Shown here: in pieces, positions 37,331 through 46,603 of the stretch | Numbering within the stretch: position 1 is the stretch's first letter | Layout of the letters: each line of letters opens with the position of its first letter | Assembly (NCBI GenBank): GCA_020171895.1 | Contig: JAIVAN010000005.1 | Coordinates: 310,001-374,000, forward strand | DNA: 64,000 nt | Direction of reading: 5' to 3' | Source: Bacillus timonensis | GTDB lineage: Bacteria > Bacillota > Bacilli > Bacillales > Bacillaceae_L | Notes under the pieces: generated by a model | Told to the model about the DNA's origin: nothing | Database searches by the model: none | Seen by the model: the letters and a program-made list of their open reading frames with translations, nothing else | Position numbers and translations under genes: made by a program

Positions 37331-37620
37331 GGCCGATGACCAAGCGCCTTTCGAATTTCTTTATTGTCTAGCTCCAGCGACTAGCCCTTCGAGGTCTTAA
37401 GTCAATCACTTCGAAAAGGCAAAAAGCAGCCTTTTCGCAGCGCTTGCCTTAAGCTTGTCGGGGCTGCCCAAGTCGCCTCCGCATTTCTTTATTGTCCAGC
37501 TCCAGGCGCTATCGGCTCGAGTCATAAGCCATTCCGTCAAGAAGGTTAAAGAGCAACCTTCTAGCCGGCCTGTCTTATGCTTATCGCCGATGACCAAGCG
37601 CCTTCCGCATTTCTTTATTG
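37331..37620. repeat. Second hairpin repeat family: one partial and two full units
   Basis: Three junctions share TTTCTTTATTGTC(T/C)AGCTCCAG or its first part (37354, 37482, 37610). Unit A (37367-37494) has GCGACT/AGTCGC, CTTAAG/CTTAAG and TCGAAAAGGC/GCCTTTTCG stems. Unit B (37495-37620) has GGCGC/GCGCC, ATCGGC/GCCGAT, CATAAG/CTTATG and AAGAAGGTT/AACCTTCT stems. The sequences differ but pair in the same way. A partial unit at 37331-37366 is the 3' end of a B-type copy. This fills the yusU-cotF gap, and the right end supplies the stop codon of the next minus-strand gene. Confidence 0.8.
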
Positions 37621-37977
37621 CATCATGCCGTTGTGAGTTGGGAATTGAGTGTTTTCGTAGTTTTGGAATTGTTGGTATGCTTGTTGCAGTTTTTGAGTTG
37701 GAGCTGCTTCAATTTTGTACCAACCATTTTGGAACATCAGATTATAGAAATTTCTTTGACAGTCCTGTGTTTCGTTAAAAATTGTACGTAAGTCTTGATA
37801 CAGTGCTTCGTGGCTAGCCTCGTTTAATGCTGTGCAATAAGCGTCTGTCATATATTTTTCTGTAGCTAGCATGTCGTTCGTAATATCTCGGTCGTTGTAT
37901 TGAGGTGTTTTCGCTACAGGTGTTTCTGGGTTTTGGATTTTATTTGCTTGTTGTTGACCTTGATTTTGTTGGTTCAT
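37615..37977 (-). CDS. CotF-like spore coat protein
   Basis: The 120-residue CotF-family coat protein has a Gln-rich N terminus (MNQQNQGQQQANK), the family block DRDITNDMLATEKYMTDAYCTALNEA (about 28-53) and RTIFNETQDCQRNFYNLMFQNGWYKIEAA (about 64-92). It is expected in the spore coat and expressed late in the mother cell. A GGGG-containing ribosome site precedes the ATG. The last two codons (Gln, stop) lie in a hairpin repeat, so the C terminus was probably set by repeat insertion. It follows another coat gene 12 bases upstream on the same strand. Confidence 0.85.
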   Translation of the reverse strand: MNQQNQGQQQANKIQNPETPVAKTPQYNDRDITNDMLATEKYMTDAYCTALNEASHEALYQDLRTIFNETQDCQRNFYNLMFQNGWYKIEAAPTQKLQQAYQQFQNYENTQFPTHNGMMQ

Positions 37978-37989
37978 ATTGAGTCCCCC

Positions 37990-38271
37990 TTACTGCATCT
38001 GTTGTCCCATTGTTTGGGATGGCTGTGACTGTTGGTTTTGTACATGACTTAAAATCATATCATAATGACGTTGGTGCATTTCACATGCTTTACGAATTTC
38101 GTTTGCTATGTCTTGGTTTTGACACTGACTTTCGTAGAAATGAGCTTTTTTAAGCACCATTAGGTTCCACGACATCATATCCTGTAAATAAAGTAAATCT
38201 TTTGTAGAGATGACACTTGGTGGTTGGTGCATAATTCCTTGTTGTTGGCTTTGACCCATTTGTTGTTGCAT
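37990..38271 (-). CDS. Spore coat protein, CotF-related
   Basis: The 93-residue protein has Gln/Met-rich ends and a central helical part, STKDLLYLQDMMSWNLMVLKK and YESQCQNQDIANEIRKACEMHQRHYDMIL, typical of short CotF-related coat proteins. AGGAGGT lies just upstream of the ATG. It is co-directional with the next cotF-like gene and probably co-transcribed, with mother-cell expression inferred from the family. Confidence 0.8.
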   Translation of the reverse strand: MQQQMGQSQQQGIMHQPPSVISTKDLLYLQDMMSWNLMVLKKAHFYESQCQNQDIANEIRKACEMHQRHYDMILSHVQNQQSQPSQTMGQQMQ

Positions 38272-38484
38272 ACAACGACCTCCTTAGGACATATTTTCTA
38301 TTTTAGCTTTCCTAATTTTTTTCTAAGTATTCAATGATGGATTGTGATGGAAAAAGAACTTCGACAAAATTTTTAAAGGAATCATATTCAAAAGGATGGA
38401 AAGATGATAAAATGATTTTGGTTGTTCAAGTAGAACTTTATATAGATATTTTCATCATGTATGCGTTTACAGGGGGAATTCATA

Positions 38485-39402
38485 ATGGAACAATTAATGC
38501 GAAATTTTTTCTTGTTTCTTTCTAAAAATAAATTACTTACTAGATTAGCTAAAAAATATGGATTGCGCTTTGGTGCAGGTCGTTTCGTTGCTGGTGAGTC
38601 AGTAGGTTTAGCTGTGGATGCGATTAAAGAATTAAATCGCAAAGGCTTAGCTGTTACAATCGATTATCTTGGTGAGTTTATTGATAATGAAAAAGAAGCA
38701 AATGAAATGGCCGACAATTCAATTGAAGCAATTAAATCAATCGGGAGAGAAAAGTTAAATTCACAACTTTCTTTGAAGATGACTTCGATGGGATTAGATA
38801 TCTCTGATAAAGTTGTTATGAATAACATGAGACGTATTTTAGATGCAGCCAAAGAAAATGGAGTCTTCGTAACAATTGATATGGAAGATTATTCTAGATG
38901 TGGTAAGACGATTGAGATCTTTAAAGAGTTAAGAAAAGACTACGATAATGTTGGAACAGTTATCCAAGCTTATTTATATCGTACAGTTAAGGATATTGAG
39001 GATTTAAATAAGTATAAGCCTAACCTTCGCTTAGTAAAAGGTGCTTATAAGGAGTCTCCTGAAGTAGCTTTCCCAGATAAGAAAGATGTTGATGATAATT
39101 TTAAGAAAATTATTAAGATGCATTTGCTTAACGGTAATTACACAGCAGTAGCTACTCATGATGATGCAATGATTGAGTACACGAAGGAGCTTGTAAAAGA
39201 GCATAATATTAGTAAAGATCAGTTTGAGTTTCAGATGTTGTATGGTATTCGACCAGAGCGTCAGGAGCAGTTAGTACAGGAAGGATACACAATGCGTGTG
39301 TATGTTCCTTATGGTAATGATTGGTATGGTTATTTTATGAGACGTCTTGCTGAAAGACCTGCTAATGTGGCGTTTGTACTAAAGGGAATGTTGAAGAAAT
39401 AG
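38485..39402 (+). CDS. fadM: Proline dehydrogenase family protein (FadM/YusM)
   Basis: This is an FAD-dependent (beta/alpha)8 proline dehydrogenase. It would oxidise L-proline to pyrroline-5-carboxylate and pass electrons to quinone. The 305-residue protein has YLGEFI, LRLVKGAYKE, AVATHDDAMIEY and the C-terminal YVPYGNDWYGYFMRRLAERP, the substrate-binding signature. ATG 38485 is chosen over ATG 38461 because AGGGGGAA lies upstream. In B. subtilis its homologue yusM precedes fadN, as here. No P5C dehydrogenase gene is adjacent. Confidence 0.92.
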   Translation: MEQLMRNFFLFLSKNKLLTRLAKKYGLRFGAGRFVAGESVGLAVDAIKELNRKGLAVTIDYLGEFIDNEKEANEMADNSIEAIKSIGREKLNSQLSLKMTSMGLDISDKVVMNNMRRILDAAKENGVFVTIDMEDYSRCGKTIEIFKELRKDYDNVGTVIQAYLYRTVKDIEDLNKYKPNLRLVKGAYKESPEVAFPDKKDVDDNFKKIIKMHLLNGNYTAVATHDDAMIEYTKELVKEHNISKDQFEFQMLYGIRPERQEQLVQEGYTMRVYVPYGNDWYGYFMRRLAERPANVAFVLKGMLKK

Positions 39403-39408
39403 GATGTT

Positions 39409-39442
39409 ATGACTCTCTACATAATTGTGGAGAGTTTTTTAT
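39409..39442 (+). terminator. Terminator after fadM
   Basis: ACTCTC pairs with GAGAGT, with an inner TAC/GTG stem, followed by six T. Confidence 0.8.
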
Positions 39443-39453
39443 TTAAATCTAGG

Positions 39454-39612
39454 CTAACCTGAAAATACGAAACTCTACTTGGGGTGTTAATCTCCGTTGC
39501 AGAACTCTCGCTTTCCGCGGGGCGCTTCTTGAGCCTCCTCGGCTTTGCCTGTGGGGTCGGGGGCCTAGCGCAATTCCCGCAGGAGTCTCGGTTCTTCCAC
39601 TCCGATTAACAC
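39454..39612 (+). repeat. Nested hairpin element R6
   Basis: It starts CTAACCTGAAAATAC (one change from the usual flank). GTGTTAATC/GATTAACAC ends and the GCGCT/AGCGC stem are present, with tip GGCTTTGCC. The distal strand reads GGGGTCGGGGGCC where others have GGGGTCTCAAGCC, so one stem is broken. A linker of the usual type follows. Confidence 0.9.
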
Positions 39613-39703
39613 GGAAAAAATACTAATGTCCAACATTCTAAGATACAAGAAACAATCGCGTATTTTCATGTGCCATGGTGCAAATTCTAAATTGCATGGA
39701 AGT

Positions 39704-39869
39704 CTACCCTGAAAATACAATTCTTCACCCTAAACATGGGGTGTTAATCTCCGTTGCAGAACTCTCGCTTTCCGCGGGGCGCCACTTGAGCCTCCTCGGC
39801 TGCGCCTGTGGGGTCTCAAGCCCGGCGCATCTCCCGCAGGAGTCTCGGTCCTTCCACTTCGGTTAACAC
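39704..39869 (+). repeat. Nested hairpin element R7
   Basis: It begins 250 bases after R6. It is of the GCGCC/GGCGC subtype with CTTGAG/CTCAAG intact and tip GGCTGCGCC. Its terminal repeats are GTGTTAATC and GGTTAACAC. Confidence 0.9.
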
Positions 39870-39969
39870 GCATGAATTACTTTAAGTCCAACATTCTATA
39901 AACCCCAAAATCAAGTTCACATTTTCATCCTTCATGGTGTAAACCTCTTTGTGCATGGTGCATGGAAGT

Positions 39970-40012
39970 CTACCGTGAAAATACAATATATCCCTCAAAA
40001 CCTGGGGTGTTA
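39970..40012 (+). repeat. Truncated left end of the hairpin element
   Basis: CTACCGTGAAAATAC through GGGGTGTTA, then unrelated sequence. The hairpin body is missing, so the array ends with a bare left end. The stretch from here to yuzL holds only the yuzL terminator. Confidence 0.8.
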
Positions 40013-40056
40013 TGGCAGTTTAACCAGAGTTTTTAATTAAAACGAATACTTAAATA

Positions 40057-40100
40057 AACACCGTTTATCAAATGCATGGCATGAGCATAAACGGTGTGCT
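40057..40100 (-). terminator. Terminator of yuzL (minus strand)
   Basis: ACACCGTTTAT and ATAAACGGTGT form a perfect 11-bp stem. On the minus strand it lies just after the yuzL stop. Confidence 0.7.
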
Positions 40101-40112
40101 AATAATAGTTTT

Positions 40113-40262
40113 TTAAAATTTATCCTGGGTATTGTTACTTTTGTATTGTTGATTTTGGGTTGTCATTTTCCCGTTAGGTTGTTCAACCCCTGGGCCTGCA
40201 TTTCCTTTAACACTTGCTGCGCTAACGCCAGCTTTAGATGGATCTTTTTTTCTTCTAGCCAT
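40113..40262 (-). CDS. yuzL: YuzL family small protein
   Basis: This 49-residue basic, Ala/Gly/Lys-rich protein begins MARRKKDPSKAGVSAASVKG and continues NAGPGVEQPNGK. It matches the short YuzL family of spore formers as I remember it; its function is unknown. AGGAGG lies 8 bases before the ATG on the minus strand, and a perfect hairpin follows the stop. It lies between fadM and fadN, the position I recall for B. subtilis yuzL, and is transcribed divergently from fadN. Confidence 0.82.
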   Translation of the reverse strand: MARRKKDPSKAGVSAASVKGNAGPGVEQPNGKMTTQNQQYKSNNTQDKF

Positions 40263-40403
40263 TATCTTTCACCTCCTTTTTTAGATTGACCGATGTGGGA
40301 ATAATCCATTCATGAAAAATAAATGGGTGACATCATTGTGGTATAATATAAAGTATTAGATTGTTGAACTATCAGAAAAATATAATATTTTTTGCATAAT
40401 TTA

Positions 40404-40432
40404 TTGCGAAAATTACGAAAATGCTTTATATT
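40404..40432 (+). promoter_or_regulatory. Probable SigA promoter of the fad operon
   Basis: TTGCGA, 17 bases, then TATATT. Transcription would start near 40439, upstream of the FadR box. Confidence 0.5.
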
Positions 40433-40482
40433 TACTTATAAAGGAACTCATTCTGTAAGGAAAAATTTTTTTGGCGAAAAAA

Positions 40483-40500
40483 TGAATGAGTATTCATTCA
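40483..40500 (+). promoter_or_regulatory. FadR operator upstream of fadN
   Basis: TGAATGAGTATTCATTCA fits the B. subtilis FadR (TetR-type) box TGAATGAnTAnTCATTCA. The 7-bp arms are perfect. FadR releases it on binding long-chain acyl-CoA. Confidence 0.88.
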
Positions 40501-40527
40501 ATATTGTGTCAAAGGGGGAAATGAAGA

Positions 40528-42912
40528 ATGATCCACAAGATAAAAAAAGCAGCTGTATTAGGTTCAGGTGTAATGGGATCAGGAATTGCTGCACATTTAG
40601 CGAATATTGGAATACCAACACTACTACTTGATATTGTTCCGAGAGAATTAACAGAAGGCGAAGAAAAGAAAGGGCTTACAATCCAAGATAAACAAGTTCG
40701 TAATAGATTGAGCTCTAACGCAATTCAAAAGCTTTTAAAACAAAAGCCTGCTCCACTAACTTCAAAAAAGAATATGAGCTTAATTGAAGCAGGGAACATG
40801 GAAGACGATATGGAGCGACTGAGTGAATGCGATTGGATCATCGAGGTTGTTGTTGAAAACTTAGATATTAAGAAGAAAGTATTTACAAAAATAGATGAAG
40901 TAAGAAAACCAGGAAGTATTGTTAGCTCCAACACTTCGGGGATTTCAGTGGAAGCGATGGCTGAAGGTCGTTCAGAGGATTTCCAGAAACATTTCCTTGG
41001 AACTCACTTTTTTAATCCGCCACGCTATTTAAAGCTTCTAGAAGTCATACCTACCAAACACACTAGCCCAGAGGTACTGTCATTTGTTCAGTCGTTTGGT
41101 GAAGATGTATTAGGAAAAGGTGTCGTACTTGCAAAAGATACACCGAATTTCATCGCAAATCGTATAGGTACTTACGGACTTCTTGTTACGGTAAGGGAAA
41201 TGCTTGAAGGTGGTTATAGTGTTGGAGAAGTTGACTCTGTTACGGGTCCAGCAATTGGGAGACCAAAGAGTGCAACATTCCGTACACTTGATGTAGTAGG
41301 TCTAGATACATTTGTCCATGTAGCAAATAACGTACATGAATTAGTCGAAGGTGAAGAACAAAAAGTATTCGAAATTCCAGCATTTATGAAAACAATGCTT
41401 GAAAATGGTTGGCTTGGAAGTAAGTCTGGTCAAGGTTTCTTTTTAAAGAAAGGTAAGGAAATACTCGAGTTAAATCCTTCCACAATGGAATATGAACCTA
41501 GAAAAAAACTAAAAGCAGCATCAGTTGAAATGAGTAAGCAAGTAAAAGGACTTTCTAATAAATTAAAAAGTTTATTATATGCAGAAGACAGAGCAGGTAA
41601 GCTACTTTGGAGCTTAACAAGCCCAACTTTAATCTACTCAGCAGAGCTACTTGGTGAAATTGCAGATGATATCGTTGCGATTGATCAAGCAATGAAGTGG
41701 GGCTTCGGTTGGGAGCTTGGTCCATTTGAAATGTGGGATGCGATCGGCTTAGAAAATTCAGTTAAGAAAATGGAAGCAGAAGGTAAGACAGTCCCTGCAT
41801 GGATTAAAGATATGTTAGCTAATGGTCACTCTTCATTTTACAAAAATGAAAATGGAACCGTTTCCTACTATACTCATGAAGGTTATAAGGTTTTAACAGT
41901 TAATCCGAAAAATATTCATATCAAGCAATTAAAAGAAACTAACGGAATTATTAAGAAAAATAGTGGTGCTAGCTTAATAGATTTAGGAAATGATGTAGCA
42001 CTCTTAGAATTCCATTCGCAAAATAATGCGATTGGGTTAGACATTATTCAAATGATTAACTACTCTCTTGAGGAAGTAGACAGAAACTTCAAAGGGTTAG
42101 TAATTGGTAACCAAGGCAAGAATTTCTGTGTCGGTGCCAACCTTGCGATGATTTTAATGGAAGCGCAAGATGATAATTATTTTGAAATTGATATGGTTGT
42201 CCGCCACTTCCAACAAGCGATGATGAATATAAAGTATAGTTCTAAACCAGTTGTATCAGCTCCGTTTGGAATGACACTAGGTGGAGGTACAGAAATTTGC
42301 TTACCAACTAGTCAGATACAAGCTGCAAGTGAAACTTACATGGGATTAGTCGAAGTTGGTGTCGGATTAATTCCAGGTGGAGGTGGAAACAAGGAGCTAT
42401 ATATGAAGCACCTAAACAATCTGCCTAATGGGGTAGAGATTGATTTGCAGCAAGTTACGAACAAAGTATTTGAAACAATTGCAATGGCGAAGGTTTCAAC
42501 TTCTGCGGATGAAGCAAGAGATCATAATTTCTTAAATCAATATGACGGAATAAGCTTTAATGGAGATCACCTCCTTCATGACGCAAAACAGTCGGTTCTA
42601 TCTCTTTATGAAAAAGGCTATAAAGCACCTGTTCGTAAAAAGGTTCCTGTTGTTGGAGAAACAGGTTATGCAACATTGTTACTAGGTGCTCAAAATATGT
42701 TGTACTCAGGATTTATATCCGAGCATGACTTAAAAATTGCAAAGAAACTAGCTTACGTACTAGCGGGTGGTAAAGTATCGTTTGGAACAGAAGTAGATGA
42801 GCAATATTTACTTGATTTAGAACGTGAAGCATTCCTAAGTCTTGTAGGTGAACCAAAATCTCAGCAACGTATGCAGCACATGTTAGTAAAGGGAAAACCA
42901 CTTCGTAACTAA
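40528..42912 (+). CDS. fadN: 3-hydroxyacyl-CoA dehydrogenase / enoyl-CoA hydratase FadN
   Basis: FadN catalyses the hydration and NAD-dependent dehydrogenation steps of fatty-acid beta-oxidation. The 794-residue protein has an N-terminal dehydrogenase with the NAD loop LGSGVMGSG (11-19), [14 protein letters not shown] and [15 protein letters not shown] second dehydrogenase C-terminal repeat and a C-terminal crotonase domain (about 470-790, [13 protein letters not shown] and LGGGTEI) follow. This order is the reverse of E. coli FadB. AAGGGGGAA precedes the ATG. It heads the fadN-fadA-fadE operon behind a FadR box. Confidence 0.95.
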   Translation: MIHKIKKAAVLGSGVMGSGIAAHLANIGIPTLLLDIVPRELTEGEEKKGLTIQDKQVRNRLSSNAIQKLLKQKPAPLTSKKNMSLIEAGNMEDDMERLSECDWIIEVVVENLDIKKKVFTKIDEVRKPGSIVSSNTSGISVEAMAEGRSEDFQKHFLGTHFFNPPRYLKLLEVIPTKHTSPEVLSFVQSFGEDVLGKGVVLAKDTPNFIANRIGTYGLLVTVREMLEGGYSVGEVDSVTGPAIGRPKSATFRTLDVVGLDTFVHVANNVHELVEGEEQKVFEIPAFMKTMLENGWLGSKSGQGFFLKKGKEILELNPSTMEYEPRKKLKAASVEMSKQVKGLSNKLKSLLYAEDRAGKLLWSLTSPTLIYSAELLGEIADDIVAIDQAMKWGFGWELGPFEMWDAIGLENSVKKMEAEGKTVPAWIKDMLANGHSSFYKNENGTVSYYTHEGYKVLTVNPKNIHIKQLKETNGIIKKNSGASLIDLGNDVALLEFHSQNNAIGLDIIQMINYSLEEVDRNFKGLVIGNQGKNFCVGANLAMILMEAQDDNYFEIDMVVRHFQQAMMNIKYSSKPVVSAPFGMTLGGGTEICLPTSQIQAASETYMGLVEVGVGLIPGGGGNKELYMKHLNNLPNGVEIDLQQVTNKVFETIAMAKVSTSADEARDHNFLNQYDGISFNGDHLLHDAKQSVLSLYEKGYKAPVRKKVPVVGETGYATLLLGAQNMLYSGFISEHDLKIAKKLAYVLAGGKVSFGTEVDEQYLLDLEREAFLSLVGEPKSQQRMQHMLVKGKPLRN

Positions 42913-42949
42913 CGTTGTATGTAGCATAACTAGAAATGGGGGGAATATC

Positions 42950-44128
42950 GTGAGAGAAGCGGTTATAGTAGCGGGTGCAAGAACCCCGGTTGGTAGAGCA
43001 AAAAAAGGGACATTAGCAACAGTGAGACCAGATGATTTAGGTGCACTAGTTGTTAAAGAAACGTTAAAACGTGCAGGAAATTATGAAGGAAATATAGATG
43101 ACTTAATCTTTGGGTGTGCAATGCCTGAAGCTGAGCAAGGATTAAATATGGCGAGAAATATAGGTGGATTAGCTGGTTTACCTCATACAGTCCCAGCTAT
43201 TACGATTAATCGATATTGTTCATCTGGTCTTCAATCAATCGCCTATGCAGCAGAACGCATTATGCTTGGGCATTCTGATACGATCATTGCAGGTGGAGCA
43301 GAATCGATGAGTATGGTTCCGATGATGGGGCATACAGTTCGTCCTAACATCAAGCTTGCTGAAACTGCCCCACAATATTATATGGGAATGGGACATACAG
43401 CTGAGCAAGTGGCAATGAAATATGAAGTAAGTCGTGAAGACCAAGATGCTTTTGCTGTTCGAAGTCACCAACGTGCTGCAGCAGCAATAAAAGAAGGTAA
43501 ATTTAAGGATGAAATTGTTCCAGTTGATGTTGTAATAAAAACGGTAGGAGCAAATAACAAAGTCCTAGAAAATACGATTCAATTCTCAGAGGACGAAGGA
43601 GTAAGACCTGACACTACTGTTGAAGTTTTATCAAAATTACGACCAGCTTTTTCAGTAACTGGATCAGTAACAGCTGGAAATTCGTCACAGACAAGTGATG
43701 GTGCAGCAGCAGTCATGGTTATGGACCGTGAAAAGGCAGATTCACTAGGCTTAAAACCAATGGCAAAGTTCCTTTCATATGCAGTAGCAGGTGTTCCACC
43801 TGAAGTTATGGGAATTGGACCGGTTGCAGCTATTCCTAAAGCACTTAAAATTGCAGGTCTAGAGCTATCGGACATAGGACTATTTGAATTAAATGAAGCA
43901 TTTGCTTCACAATCAATACAAGTTATTAGAGAGCTAGGATTGGATGAAGAAATCGTGAATGTTAATGGTGGCGCAATTGCATTAGGTCATCCACTTGGAT
44001 GTTCTGGAGCAAAACTTACGCTTTCATTGATTCATGAAATGAAAAGAAGGAATGTTAAATACGGAGTTGTCACAATGTGTATCGGTGGAGGAATGGGTGC
44101 TGCCGGAGTATTTGAACTATTAAATTAA
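42950..44128 (+). CDS. fadA: Acetyl-CoA C-acyltransferase (3-ketoacyl-CoA thiolase) FadA
   Basis: The thiolase cleaves 3-ketoacyl-CoA with CoA, releasing acetyl-CoA. The 392-residue protein has the nucleophile Cys90 in [26 protein letters not shown] with the catalytic His, and the acid/base Cys in [11 protein letters not shown]. It starts with GTG after GGGGGAA. It lies 37 bases after fadN; a stem-loop separates it from fadE. Confidence 0.96.
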   Translation: MREAVIVAGARTPVGRAKKGTLATVRPDDLGALVVKETLKRAGNYEGNIDDLIFGCAMPEAEQGLNMARNIGGLAGLPHTVPAITINRYCSSGLQSIAYAAERIMLGHSDTIIAGGAESMSMVPMMGHTVRPNIKLAETAPQYYMGMGHTAEQVAMKYEVSREDQDAFAVRSHQRAAAAIKEGKFKDEIVPVDVVIKTVGANNKVLENTIQFSEDEGVRPDTTVEVLSKLRPAFSVTGSVTAGNSSQTSDGAAAVMVMDREKADSLGLKPMAKFLSYAVAGVPPEVMGIGPVAAIPKALKIAGLELSDIGLFELNEAFASQSIQVIRELGLDEEIVNVNGGAIALGHPLGCSGAKLTLSLIHEMKRRNVKYGVVTMCIGGGMGAAGVFELLN

Positions 44129-44130
44129 AT

Positions 44131-44157
44131 AGTAAGAGATTATCTTAATCTCTTACT
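44131..44157 (+). other. Intercistronic stem-loop between fadA and fadE
   Basis: AGTAAGAGATTA and TAATCTCTTACT form a perfect 12-bp stem with a three-base loop. There is no T tract, so it more likely protects or processes mRNA than terminates it. Confidence 0.7.
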
Positions 44158-44193
44158 CTCTTATCCTATAGAAAAGTTAAAGGAGGACATAGA

Positions 44194-45978
44194 ATGTCAA
44201 ACACAACTGAACGTTTAATAAAAGGTGGAAGCTTTTTAATTGAAGATATTGAGGCAGAACGTGTATTTACACCAGAGGACTTTTCAGAAGAGCATAAAAT
44301 GATGGCAAAAACGACGGAGGATTTCGTTGTAAATGAAGTATTACCTCATTTAGAAGACATCGAAAATCATCAGTTTGATAAATCGGTAAAGCTACTAAAG
44401 CAAGCAGGTGAGTTAGGACTTTTAGGTGTAGATGTTCCTGAAGAATACGGTGGACTTGGATTAGACAAAATTAGTTCATCTGTTATTACAGAAAAATTCG
44501 CTAGATCAGGTAGTTTCTCACTTTCATATGGTGCACACGTAGGTATTGGTTCTCTTCCAATCGTTTTATTTGGAAATGAAGAACAGAAGCAAAAATATTT
44601 ACCATTCTTAGCAACGGGTGAGAAAATTGCAGCTTATGCTTTAACAGAGCCAGGTTCGGGATCAGATGCTCTTGGTGCAAAAGCAACAGCAAAGTTAAAT
44701 GCTGAAGGTACACATTATGTTTTAAATGGTGAAAAACAATGGATTACAAACTCTGGTTTTGCTGATGTGTTTGTCGTTTATGCTAAAGTTGACGGAGAGC
44801 ATTTCTCAGCATTTATCGTTGACAAAGAATTTGATGGTGTTTCAACAGGTCCAGAAGAAAAGAAAATGGGAATTAAAGGATCTTCCACACGAACATTAAT
44901 TTTAGAAGATGCGTTAGTACCAAAAGAAAATCTTCTTGGTGAAATTGGAAGAGGACATGTAATTGCCTTTAATATTTTAAATATTGGTCGTTATAAGCTT
45001 GCAGTAGGTACAATCGGAGGCTCAAAACGTGCACTTGAACTTTCTGTTCAATATGCAAACCAGCGTCAACAATTCAAAACACCAATTTCTAAATTTTCAT
45101 TAATTCAAGAGAAATTAGCAAATATGGCATCGAAAACATATGCGATGGAAAGCTCAGTATATCGTACTGTGGGACTTTTTGAAGACCGTATGAGCCGTTT
45201 AACAGAGGAAGAAGTGAAAGACGGAAAAGAAGTTGCTGCATCTATCGCTGAATATGCAATTGAGTGTTCATTAAATAAGGTGTTCGGATCTGAAACACTT
45301 GATTACTGTGTGGATGAAGGCGTGCAAATTCATGGTGGGTATGGATTTATGGCTGAGTATGAAATTGAAAGAATGTACCGTGATTCACGTATCAACCGTA
45401 TTTTTGAAGGAACAAACGAAATCAACCGTCTATTAGTTCCTGGAACGTTTTTAAGAAAAGCTTTCAAAGGTGAATTGCCGTTACTTCAAAAAGCACAAGC
45501 GTTACAAGAAGAATTAATGATGTTAATGCCTGAAGAAGTTGGAGATGGTGTATTAGAGCAAGAAAAATACCTTGTGAAAAATGCCAAGAAGATTGGCTTG
45601 CTAATTGCAGGTCTAGCAGCACAAAAATATGGTAAAGCCCTTGAAAAAGAGCAAGAGATACTTGTAAACATTGCAGATATCGTTAGTAACGTGTATGCCA
45701 TGGAATCAGCTGTATTACGTACTGAAAAAGCAATTAATAAAACAGGACTAGAGAAGAATAAACAAAAGCTTCTTTATACACAAGTATTTTGTCAAGAAGC
45801 ATTCAATGAGATTGAAGCGCATGCAAAAGAAACTCTAGTAGCGACGGAAACAGGTGACACATTAAGAATGATGGTTTCAGCATTACGTAAATTTACGAGA
45901 CACACGCCTATTAATGTTATTGCAAAAAAACGTGAAATTGCAGCTACATTAATTGACGCTGAAAAATATACGGTTTAA
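44194..45978 (+). CDS. fadE: Acyl-CoA dehydrogenase FadE
   Basis: This FAD enzyme performs the first step of beta-oxidation, making trans-2-enoyl-CoA. The 594-residue protein has an acyl-CoA dehydrogenase core (about 35-420) with YALTEPGSGSDALGAKA and WITNSGFADVFVVYAKVD. CVDEGVQIHGGYGFMAEYEIERMYRD and RINRIFEGTNEINRLL, with Glu in the catalytic region, follow. A helical C-terminal extension of about 170 residues is typical of the YusJ type. AAAGGAGG lies before the ATG. It is the last gene of the fad operon. Confidence 0.95.
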   Translation: MSNTTERLIKGGSFLIEDIEAERVFTPEDFSEEHKMMAKTTEDFVVNEVLPHLEDIENHQFDKSVKLLKQAGELGLLGVDVPEEYGGLGLDKISSSVITEKFARSGSFSLSYGAHVGIGSLPIVLFGNEEQKQKYLPFLATGEKIAAYALTEPGSGSDALGAKATAKLNAEGTHYVLNGEKQWITNSGFADVFVVYAKVDGEHFSAFIVDKEFDGVSTGPEEKKMGIKGSSTRTLILEDALVPKENLLGEIGRGHVIAFNILNIGRYKLAVGTIGGSKRALELSVQYANQRQQFKTPISKFSLIQEKLANMASKTYAMESSVYRTVGLFEDRMSRLTEEEVKDGKEVAASIAEYAIECSLNKVFGSETLDYCVDEGVQIHGGYGFMAEYEIERMYRDSRINRIFEGTNEINRLLVPGTFLRKAFKGELPLLQKAQALQEELMMLMPEEVGDGVLEQEKYLVKNAKKIGLLIAGLAAQKYGKALEKEQEILVNIADIVSNVYAMESAVLRTEKAINKTGLEKNKQKLLYTQVFCQEAFNEIEAHAKETLVATETGDTLRMMVSALRKFTRHTPINVIAKKREIAATLIDAEKYTV

Positions 45979-45985
45979 TCGACCG

Positions 45986-46018
45986 GTGAGAAAAGCTCCT
46001 ATTTGGAGCTTTTTTCTT
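45986..46018 (+). terminator. Terminator of the fad operon
   Basis: AAAAGCTCC and GGAGCTTTTT form a stem with a five-base loop and a T tract. Confidence 0.9.
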
Positions 46019-46176
46019 TCATAATGAGTCATAATTTATCAATGTGCATGCAGGAATTCATAAAAAATAGTCGAATAAAGGTAGTGTTAGGACTATCTGA
46101 TTATGAAATCATTTCTACATATGATAAAATATCAAAATGTAGCGCTTACTATTTTGATGAACGGTGGTGAATCTTC

Positions 46177-46536
46177 ATGTCATTGACATTTTATTGGTAT
46201 CCGAAATGTGGAACATGTCGAAAGGCAAAAAAGTGGTTAGAAGATCATAACATTGCATTTGAAAGTATACATATTGCTGAAAGTCCTCCTTCTAGGGAGA
46301 GATTAGAAGAACTCTACGAAAGAAGTGGGTTAGAGTTAAAAAAGTTTTTTAACACAAGTGGTCAAAAATATCGCGAATTAGGTTTGAAGGATAAGGTGAA
46401 AACTGCTTCTGAATCAGAGTTACTGGATATATTAGCTACTGATGGCATGTTAATGAAACGACCAATTTTAACAAATGGAGAAAAAGTTACTGTAGGTTTT
46501 AACGAAGAGCAGTATAATGAAATGTGGAAGTCATAA
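46177..46536 (+). CDS. yusI: ArsC/Spx-family protein YusI
   Basis: The 119-residue thioredoxin-like protein of the arsenate-reductase/Spx family has Cys11-Gly-Thr-Cys14 in WYPKCGTCRKAKKWL and the LMKRPIL loop characteristic of the ArsC family. Its function is uncertain; members may be thiol oxidoreductases rather than arsenate reductases. It precedes gcvH, as in B. subtilis. The ribosome site is GGTGG close to the ATG. Confidence 0.88.
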   Translation: MSLTFYWYPKCGTCRKAKKWLEDHNIAFESIHIAESPPSRERLEELYERSGLELKKFFNTSGQKYRELGLKDKVKTASESELLDILATDGMLMKRPILTNGEKVTVGFNEEQYNEMWKS

Positions 46537-46603
46537 AAATGGGTAAAAAGAGCTTAGCGGTTCTTTTACAGATAATTTATGGAAATCATGGAGGGAATAT
46601 AGG

